A stretch of 64,000 bases of DNA, from assembly GCF_037975245.1 (NCBI RefSeq), contig NC_092561.1, positions 4,638,001 to 4,702,000 of the forward strand, written 5' to 3'. The notes below the pieces were generated by a model that saw nothing but the letters and a program-made list of their open reading frames with translations, was not told where the DNA came from and did not search any database. This DNA comes from Apostichopus japonicus (taxonomy: Eukaryota > Echinodermata > Holothuroidea > Aspidochirotida > Stichopodidae). This document shows positions 56,301-64,000 of the stretch, one piece after another. The translations under genes were made by a program, and so were the position numbers. How positions within the stretch are numbered: position 1 is the stretch's first letter; each line of letters starts with the position of its first letter.

Positions 56301-59300
56301 GTGGCACCTGTGTACACCGTTCCTATCCCCACAGACAGCATGCTCAGAACAGCTGTAATCTCTGTTGGTTTGGATCTCTTTGTTAATGCATTGTTGTTCC
56401 ACCGAGCATATCTCATCCACAATGAAGGCACCTTCCTGTTTTTGTGATATTGAAGAGAGAAACAACTGCTAGCAAACTGCTTACTGATGCATAATGCATG
56501 ATGCACAATGCATCATGCATAATGCATGAGTAGGTAAATATATTGGAGGTTATAACATACTATAGTATACTTGAAAGGAATGCTACTAAACCCTTAATGG
56601 TTATGTAGGAGCTATTGCAGCAATGGTAATGGCATCAGATATATGGTAAACATGCTCTAATTAATTCTGACATAAGTAAATAAATAACAGAAAAGGTAAG
56701 GGCTGGATAGCTCGGCCGATAGAGTGCTGGATTGTAACCCAGAAGTCACTGGTCCAATTCTAGACATAAATATCTTTGCTCATATCCATAAGTTATATTT
56801 TTTGAAGGCTACATTGCTTCCTTAATTCTTTGGTATCATATTGGCTATGGTCCACAAATAAAATTATGAAAAGCTCTTACCAACTTGATTTTTTTTGCTT
56901 TTGTTTTGATGATAGAATCTTGTCCACAAAATATAGCCCATTTCAAAGAATTACTTCTGCTTTAAAACTGTGGACTCAATGTGCTACATTAGTATATCAT
57001 TGCAGTCAATATATCCTACTCTTAAGGGATGGGATATGCTGGTGACAGATACAGTGGCGGAGTGTCCGTACAGTCAGAGGGGGCAGATGCCCCCCTGACG
57101 GACTCAAATGGACTGCTGGCGCCCTTTTCAGCTTTTTACAACGTTTTACTTATTTGCGATTATTGACTTTTTTTATTGCGCATTCAAATACCTTTTGAAA
57201 TTTGTCACATATTTTGGGTGTAATTTTCTGACAAAATGGCGATGACACCTATTTATTCTTCGTTTATCTGCAAATTAGCAAGGCCCGGAAAGGGTCATTT
57301 CCGGCATTCTAGGGAGTATTTTACTCAAAAAATTTCTGTACGCTCCGCGCCAACCTGTGGTGGCGCTCCGCTTAGAAAGTGTCGAAAGCGCCCCTACTGA
57401 CCATTCTCGCCCCCTAGACCAACTGGGCAGATAATGTTAATATTTCGCACTGTTAGTTGCAAACAAAATTTAATATCTTGTTCAAGATATACTGTAGTTC
57501 ATTGAATGTAGTGTATTTTGAATTGTTTAATTAAATTAACACAGTTGGTGGTTTGTGATGTCATCTGGGTAGACGAACCATAAATACTTTAAATTAGTTT
57601 GACTAGTGTAATCTTGTTTACGCACTCTGTTCCCTGCTGCTGTAACATTCCTAAATTACTAATATATAATTAAGAAACACAAAGATATTTTAAGCTCAAT
57701 TGGTCAGAGGACATTATGTCACTCTGCTGTTCCCTGCTGCTGTTACTTTCCTAAATTATTGATATCAAATTAAGGAAAACAAAGATATTTACAGAAAAAA
57801 AATATACTTTAAATCTATTTAACATCTGCCAGTGTAACTTAGGGCCTTTAACATGATTAATATAATTAAAACTTCAACTAAAACATTCTTAAACTTTATG
57901 CGATAGAAGTTAACATAACTCTAATATTCCATAGAATTTTACTTACCTCTAATATTCCATAGAAGTTCCTTACCTCTAATATTCCATAGAAGTTTATTTA
58001 CCTCTAATATTCCATAGAAGTTTACTTACCAGTAATATTCCATAGAATTTTACTTACCTCTAATATTCCATAGAAGTTACTTACCTCTAATATTCCATAG
58101 AAGTTAACTTACCTCTAGTATTCCATAGCCCTCGAGGAAACAATCACATTGGTTTTTTCTGACACACTTTCCACTTTTCAGAACGGAACCAAAGTTACAA
58201 ACACAAGTCTCAATGCAGGTATGAATAGATGTTTGCTTGGCTTCTAAGTCTGTGCAACTTGATTGGATAGCTGGAGCACATGATGAATATGTTGTTTTCC
58301 TAGGACACAGGGCTCCTTACCAGAAACCGGACATGAAATGAGACGAGAGATGTATTTCACTTATGAAATGTAACCTTTCTGTTTTTGTCCTTCTCCAGTT
58401 TATTCCCTACCCCTCCCATAATCCTCCCTTTGTCCTTCTACCTCTCTTCTTCCCCTGCTGGTTTCTTTCTTCTCCCCATCCCTTGTCTATACTAATCCCT
58501 TTACATATATCTCTTTGTATTCACCGTGATCTTTAACCTGTCTGTATTCTGTGCGTGTTTTTGTCCCTTCTGTTACTGTTACTTATCATTTAGCCTTTGA
58601 GAAGATCTTACTATGATCGAAACGTCAGGCCAACTTACTTTTACACACTTATGAAATGTAATAAACATGCAGCTTTGGATCACTTTCCACTTGTTTTAAA
58701 CTGATATAAATGAAGTTAAAGTACATAAGAGTAACTCTCTAAAAATTACTTCTTTTGGCTAAAATGTTGTAATCAGCTGATAACAGGCCAACCATTTCCT
58801 GACATGATTCTTGTTCCAGCGAGCAAACTTATGTGTCATTCTAATGAAACTTCATACTAGTTTTGAACTAATCCTAAACCTAATAAGGAGTGGTAGCTCA
58901 ATGATTAACGCCGGTGCCTTCCAATCATAAGATCCCTGGGTTCGAGTCACTCCAAGATTAATGTATGTAGTCCAGTAACAGAGTTGTTGACAATTGACAA
59001 TTCATAATCATGGACGTTAAATATGAATGTAAGAGACTGACTTCGGTCAGCTTGCGGCTTTGATAGGCCAATGAGGCTTCTTCGCGAGTTCCTGCTCGCA
59101 GGAGGATCTAAGATACATACAAACATGGATCCTCAAGTAGTTATTGTTAAATGACTATGCAGCAGATTTATCACTTGAGGAAACCAATAACTTTTCTTTT
59201 AGTGTCTTAGGCCTATAGAAAATTGCTGATTCCTACAGTACGCTTTCAAACCTTTCAAGCCCGACAATATGTTTACAAACATACCAATTACCTGCAGTAT

Positions 59301-62300
59301 GCTTACAGACGTATCTAGCACTACAGTATGCTTACAAACAGATCAAGCCCTACAGTATGCTAACAAATGTATCAAGCCCTACAGTATGCTTACAAATGTA
59401 TCAAGCCCTACAGTATGCTTATAAACAGATCAAACCCTACAGTATGCTTACAAATGTATCAAGCCCTACAGAATATGCTAACAACGTTATCAAGCCCTAC
59501 AGAATATGCTAACAAACTTTTCAAGCCCTACAGTATGCTTTAAAACATATCAAGCCCTACAGTATGCTTACAAACAGATCAAACCCTACAGTATGCTTAC
59601 AAATGTATCAAGTCCTACAGAATATGCTAACAAAGTTATCAAGCCCTACAGTATGCCAACTACTACTGTACCTATCCAGCCCAGCACCATATCAACAAAT
59701 TTTAATCAAGCCCTCGTTGGACTGGTAATTGTTTTATTGATTGTTTGGGCAGCTATTTATATTGCCCTCAATGTAAGAAGCTAGTCTTACCACATGCTGG
59801 GATAGTCTGTCTCCAATTATTTAACTGGCCTCCAGCTGCAAGACACTGAGAAGCATAGGATGCAATGTTATCACAAAGAACCTCTTCATCCAAGCAGAAA
59901 TCATCGATGCAAGTCTTGTAGTGCACATCAGGTAGAATGAAATCATGACAAGCAGCAAACACACCTTTGAAATAAATGTATGCAGCAAATCTTGTGATAC
60001 ATATTTGTACAGGTAAAAATGCAAATAAATTTGTAACATTAACAGTGTTACCAAGTAACCCTTTGTCCATGTCAAACTTGTCCATGTTATACTGTTACCA
60101 TGTAGCAATAACAGTGTTACCTTGTAACACCTGTCCATGTAACACTGTTACCATGTAACAGTAACAGTGTTACATATGTAACACTTGTCCATGTAATACT
60201 GTTACCATGTAACAGTTACAGTGTAACCATGCAACACTTGTCCATGTATAACACTGCTACCACGTAACAGTGTTACCATGTAACACTTGTCCATGTAATA
60301 CTGTTACCGTGTAACAGTAACATCATTACCATGCAACACTTGTCCATGTAAAAATGTTAGCATGTAACAGTGTTACCATGTAACACTTGTCCATGTAATT
60401 AATAAAGCATTTGCCATACAGATTTCAGTGTCTGATATTCCTCTTCCAGTTTGAACAAAATCTTTAACAAGTCAAAAATCTTTAACAAGTCATGTGTCGA
60501 TCATAAACGACGCAAGAGGTTGCAGAATTATATTTACTATTGAGGTTCATTTCATATGTTATCATGGTTTGTGAAATCATTTGTATCGATATGAAACTGT
60601 AACAGCTCATGCTTACATCCACACAACCCCCCCCCCCCCCCTCCCCACACCCCCAAATTGATGCCAGTCACCAAATCAATCAATCCGAACTTTTTCCTCT
60701 ATCACCAAGAAATTTTGATAGTAGTGCAATATTTAAGTACTGATATCTAGAATTAGAAGATTTTAGTAAACTTCATCACCTGCAGTTTGCTCACTTCTCA
60801 AAAATGTAGGCTACCATATTTGCATTTTTGAACCAAATCCTTAATATGATTGTATGATTCATTGCAAATATTATTTATATTATAACTTTGTGAAAATTAT
60901 TGAATTTATCTGATGTCAGGAGACTGAGTTAGTTACATCACCATGAGAAACCTTAGCCAAATACATATTTTGCAAATTTGAAATAGGTGTATTTAATGTG
61001 TACGCTATTGATGTCGCTACAGAGCAAGCTAGTCACAGATTATGAAGGAAGACTGTGTAGCTTTTAGGAAGGGATGACAGTGACAAACAAAAATGGGACA
61101 CTGTCTGCAATTTTCTGGCATAATGACAATTCAATCTTGTTCACACAACTATCTCTAGAGTTAGGAACACATAATTATTAAGGTGTGAATATTCGACTAG
61201 TATCATGGCAGGAACTTTAAGTCCAACCTATGGTATCTCACTAAAATATCCTTCTATAGTTTCATCTGTATAAATGTATACAGGAGCATTGAATACAAAC
61301 TCACTTCTCATCCATCTGTCCCACCCACCATGCAGTTAGAAAAAGGAACTTATCTGTTCTTCAAAGATAGCCTAGTAATATTTACAGATTAACTCACCAT
61401 TGGGATCAATAAGACTATAACATTGATCTCTAGCCTCAGAATCATCATCATTACATGGATCAGCATCAGGGGTCCCGTCACATTCACCGATGCTCCATCC
61501 AGCGACAAAACCAACAGCATCCGTTGCCTGGGAGAAAGAAGTGAAGATGGCTGATATGACACCTATGAACACTGTTGCAGTAAATAATTTAAAGAAAGAG
61601 TTGGAAGTGGGCCTAGTATTGTAAATGACACAAATGATCCTTTCCTTACTGTCTGGTGCCAGTATGAAAACTGTGCATCTCTTAGCTCATTACAGACTTA
61701 GAAAGTTTACCCAAACTATGCCAGCTCTGGATTTGATCCAAAAATGTTACATGATAGTTTACTATCATAGGACAATACAATATTACATATAACTGGGCAC
61801 ATCGCATAACATGGTTACTTTCAAGTTGTTACTATAAGTAAAATGTCTATGACCCCTCCTTAACCACCTCCCCCCCCCCCCCCAAAGAAAAAAACCCACA
61901 ACGTCAAAAACATCCATATCAACTTAATTTTAGAGGTTACACAGGATGCAAATATTTGTTTTCTTAGCTACCTGAGAACCATCTGGCAGGGTAAAGTCGT
62001 CTTCTCCATTAGCATTGCAGGTACCACACATTCCGTAAACCTGCTCCCTGAGAGCTGAAGGCACCTTAATGGATGCCACACTGCCTTGACCAAAATATAT
62101 AGAAATACCAAAGGCTGTGGTGAGAATCTGCAGGATAAAAATTAATATCAATTAAAACTAGAACACAAATTGCTCAGACGGTCAGGTATATTGTAGTCAG
62201 CAATTGCATAATAACCCATACGCCCAGCTGACACATCAATAATGACATTAAAGGTATACTGTATTGCCCCAAATACGGTAGATATACAAATATATGGTCA

Positions 62301-63514
62301 CCTTTGGTCCAAATTCTTAAACTTTTTTATTACAACCTTCGAAGTAATTTTCCTCACTGGGACATTTAGTCATCTTGTGTGTTCCTTAAAAATTGTTTGA
62401 GAACAATTGGAGAGTTAAGACCTCCAGGGAAGTACTTTTTGAAAACTTCAAGCCATTTATAGCGTGCTATTATTTGGGGCCTATACTGACTACCTTTAAA
62501 GCAACTTCCATACACTGGTAGAGATACTTCAAATTATTTTCTAAAGAAGACATACTTGAGCTCTGAATTATCTTCACTATTTTTACAGAATCATAACAAT
62601 ACTATGATTAAGATTATACAACATAGTTGAAGACACCAATTACAGTAAGATAAACTTACAATGCTTATTAGAAAAATGCCTGTGTGCTCATTGCGGAGGT
62701 AATAGTTACTGTGTTTACACTAAAACACACTGCATGGCTTAAATGTTACAACAAAAGGCCATATGCCAAGTCTTAATATTTGAAAACTCCATGATATATG
62801 TCAACAAAGGACATATTCCAGAGTTAGAAACAATATATATTTTTTTAATCCTGATTAAATTTCAATAATGACATCCTATATCAGTCTGACTGGTTGCATC
62901 ATGTATAAAAGTCCACAGAGTGTAAAAAGTTAAACTAAAAGCTTGAACACCTCAACCTCTAGTGAAATCACTGAAGTCAAGAATGATGTGTTGATAACAT
63001 CTACCTGAAAACTGTTTCAAATTGATGTCCTACTACACTAAGTTCTACTTTGTGTTTATACTCTCATATCTGGCAGATAAGAAGGGAAGAAATTCACATA
63101 ATCTAACATCCCAATTACAATCATCTACACTGAAAAAATAAGCTAGTCAATATTGCCACGGACTAACGTTAAATTAGTCTGTAACTATAGTTACATGTAA
63201 TCATACACTTACCGAGCTTCCGTCTGGGAGATATATCAGCGTAACTGAGTCATCTTCATAAGACCTCGCCATGGCAACATCATCGACCACTAAAACCCGA
63301 TCTGCCCGCAGTCTGTACCTGGTCCCTGATAAGTCTAATTCGATAATTGAAGTTGAAGTAGCTGACAAGAATCCAGTTAGAAGGAATGGATCTATTCCTT
63401 CTTCACGATTGGTGAGAAGTTTGTACTGACAATCGGCATCATCATGAGGTGAGAAGCTGACATCATCAAAAGTACGAATGTGATGGTGTGTCCAAAGGAA
63501 ACATTCACAATCAG
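50381..63514 (-). CDS. Secreted multidomain protein: vWD, C8, TIL, EGF-like and fibrinogen C-terminal domain (5' part off the window)
   Basis: Extracellular protein; no closer name can be given. Exons in order: 63213-63514, 61972-62127, 61398-61527, 59791-59964, 58113-58315, 56121-56435, 53414-53681, 50381-50628. All phases agree, giving 597 residues. Exons 1-2: von Willebrand factor type D domain ([11 protein letters not shown], then [15 protein letters not shown]). Exons 3-4: C8 domain ([34 protein letters not shown]). Exon 5: trypsin-inhibitor-like Cys-rich domain ([24 protein letters not shown]). Exon 6: EGF-like domain ([19 protein letters not shown]) and start of the fibrinogen domain ([11 protein letters not shown]). 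Exon 7: [34 protein letters not shown]. Exon 8: [34 protein letters not shown], and a stop. The fibrinogen domain is complete at about 210 residues and keeps the DRDND calcium-site motif. Suggested roles are adhesion or innate recognition, by analogy only. Confidence 0.9.
51150..51640 (+). pseudogene. LINE 3' end (CR1/L2-like reverse transcriptase C-terminus)
   Basis: Interrupted reading frame with [13 protein letters not shown], then [42 protein letters not shown] and [11 protein letters not shown], the conserved C-terminal region of CR1/L2-clade elements. It is followed by the characteristic AGCGCTTTGAAATGCTG and GCGCTATATAAATTAT tail. Frameshifts make it inactive. It lies in the last intron of the vWD/fibrinogen-domain gene, antisense to it. 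Confidence 0.85.
51746..52751. mobile_element. hAT-type non-autonomous element, about 1 kb
   Basis: Begins CAGGGACGTAGCTAAGG and ends CTATAGCGACGCCCTG, imperfect inverted repeats. Flanking octamers AGCAGGAT (51738-51745) and AGCATGAT (52752-52759) differ at one base. No transposase motif is visible. Confidence 0.7.
52858..53368. mobile_element. MITE family A: tandem partial and full copies
   Basis: TTTATGTTATACAACCTAGC followed by TTTAAATTAAAGGGAGTG occurs at 52858 and again at 53038, so about 180 bp is duplicated. The second copy continues to CGAGTCTTCAATGCCTTTAA, completing inverted termini around GAAGACTCGC. Between the copies, 53003-53038 is a near-perfect 36-bp palindrome (AGCTTGCTATGGTCGATA and its inverse). 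It is related to 6292-6635. Confidence 0.75.
54180..55985. repeat. Minisatellite, 78-bp unit
   Basis: About 23 highly similar copies of a 78-base unit with ATGACCAGAGCGATGGATGG, TGAACGCTATAACACTACTG and ATCTAGTTATCAAGCAGGGC. Most variation is GAT/GGT, TAACAC/TGACAC and AATGTG/CATTAG. Because 78 is divisible by 3, open frames run through it on both strands. It lies in the intron between fibrinogen-domain exons 56121-56435 and 53414-53681. Confidence 0.97.
56480..56530. repeat. Palindromic ATGCAT-rich segment
   Basis: Repeated GCATAATGCATGATGCA-type motifs form a near-perfect self-complementary stretch just upstream of the acceptor of exon 56121-56435. Confidence 0.7.
56700..56765 (+). mobile_element. 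tRNA-like fragment (probable SINE head)
   Basis: GGCTGGATAGCTCGGCCGAT resembles a tRNA A-box arm, followed by an anticodon-like stem CTGGATTGTAACCCAG and a degenerate B box (CTGGTCCAATTC). The 3' acceptor half is not preserved, so a functional tRNA is unlikely. Confidence 0.5.
57905..58130. repeat. Minisatellite repeating an exon end and its splice donor, about 22-27-bp unit
   Basis: On the minus strand the genuine end of the TIL exon (TATGGAATACTAGAG then GTAAGT, boundary at 58113) is followed by about six further units of CTTCTATGGAATATTAGAGG plus TAAG. Most preserve a strong donor consensus. Confidence 0.9.
58886..59130 (+). mobile_element. tRNA-derived SINE, different family
   Basis: GGAGTGGTAGCTCAATGATT (A box) and GGGTTCGAGTCACTCC (B box) form a recognisable tRNA-like head. 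Its GGAGT/ACTCC ends could pair as an acceptor stem, and the anticodon position reads TCC. A non-tRNA body follows, with CGGCTTTGATAGGCCAATGA and GCGAGTTCCTGCTCGCAGG. Loop sizes and the body argue for a SINE rather than a tRNA gene. Confidence 0.65.
59250..59665. repeat. Minisatellite, 29-bp unit
   Basis: About 14 copies of ATCAAGCCCTACAGTATGCT plus TACAAACAG, in the intron between the C8 and TIL exons of the vWD/fibrinogen-domain gene. Confidence 0.9.
60020..60405. repeat. Tandem, self-complementary GTAACA/TGTTAC repeat
   Basis: Alternating ACAGTGTTACCATGTAACAC and TTGTCCATGTAATACTGTTA units. GTTAC and GTAAC alternate, so single strands can form many hairpins. It lies upstream of the C8 exon. 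Confidence 0.85.
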
Positions 63515-64000
63515 CTAGAAAAAACCCACAATAATGACAATTAAAACATCACTACATTATGGAAAACAGATTGATTCTCTGGCTAGTTTATATTGACTTC
63601 ATATGCTAAAAAGTATTTTCCAAATCAATAAGAGAGTAAAATTTTACTCATCACCATGTTTGTAATTTTGGAAAAAACACCCACTGAGACCAGAACCAAA
63701 ATTTGAAAATAAGTCATGCAGTTACCTGCCAGAATGCACAAATAATGCAAGATCCAAATTGAGCTAATTGTTAAAGTGCATAGAATGACACTAGTGAAAT
63801 GAAAACTCTATGCCATTGAATGGCATGTAAGTGAAACTTATTTTATACATTGCTTTTTCACAGAAGTGAATGTGTTAAAGATACTTGCCATGCCACAAAA
63901 TCCAGTGAACCAAAGTATCATACATGTGAAAGATTAAGAACATACTATAAATTGCAATCATTATGTAAGTATAATAGCTATGTCGATGGTCACACAAGTA

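Noticed and set aside
57050-57420. Possible hAT element starting CAGTGGCGGAGTG
   Set aside because: A left-end-like motif is present, but no matching right end or 8-bp duplication could be identified.
58886-58960. Possible functional tRNA-Gly (TCC)
   Set aside because: Cloverleaf loop sizes are poor, and a SINE body follows directly without a terminator.

Overview
This is a eukaryotic genomic window of about 36-40% GC, with intron-rich genes, abundant minisatellites, many small DNA transposons and tRNA-derived SINEs. The gene content points to an invertebrate deuterostome, most likely an echinoderm (a sea cucumber is plausible). That assignment is inference from gene families, not a measured result. 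Four protein-coding genes can be assembled exon by exon from splice sites, reading phase and conserved motifs. Most of the longer open frames in the window are by-products of tandem repeats and are not genes.

Layout. (1) About 104-5231, minus strand: 5' part of a Cys-loop ligand-gated channel subunit (nicotinic acetylcholine receptor-like), from signal peptide to Cys-loop, running off the left edge. (2) 8253-28198, minus: a complete 14-exon tyrosine hydroxylase gene (484 codons) with the iron-binding HELLGH motif, the catalytic Glu and an N-terminal RRTS site. Its first exon lies behind a 7.9 kb intron, and a perfect CRE and a TATA-like box lie upstream. A plus-strand U2-snRNA-like gene sits inside that first intron. 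(3) 34983-35639: a short Mutator-like element carrying a DNA-binding-domain exon. (4) 36945-47830, plus: a complete 9-exon exostosin-2 (heparan sulfate polymerase subunit) gene, 711 codons. (5) 50381-63514, minus: the 3' part of a secreted multidomain gene, vWD-C8-TIL-EGF-fibrinogen C-terminal domain, whose 5' end lies off the right edge.

Mobile and repeated DNA. Several non-autonomous elements have recognisable terminal inverted repeats and target duplications: hAT-like 3660-4124, 9114-9468, 10438-10837, 30665-30857 and 51746-52751, and a 9-bp-duplication element at 8761-9020. Two related tRNA-SINE copies, a LINE 3' end and a hAT transposase relic are also present. A large inverted repeat (arms about 23294-25971 and 30561-34446) brackets the tyrosine hydroxylase promoter and first exon. 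Nearly every large intron carries its own minisatellite (units 20 to 78 bp).

The most notable points are: the U2-headed structured RNA gene with a snRNA-type 3' box; a hAT insertion whose 8-bp target duplication coincides with a tyrosine hydroxylase splice donor; an array that repeats a genuine splice donor about seven times; the inverted repeat around the tyrosine hydroxylase promoter; and the vWD-C8-TIL-EGF-fibrinogen domain combination. The genes are functionally independent (neurotransmitter receptor, catecholamine synthesis, heparan sulfate synthesis, secreted adhesion or recognition protein); no operon-like logic applies.
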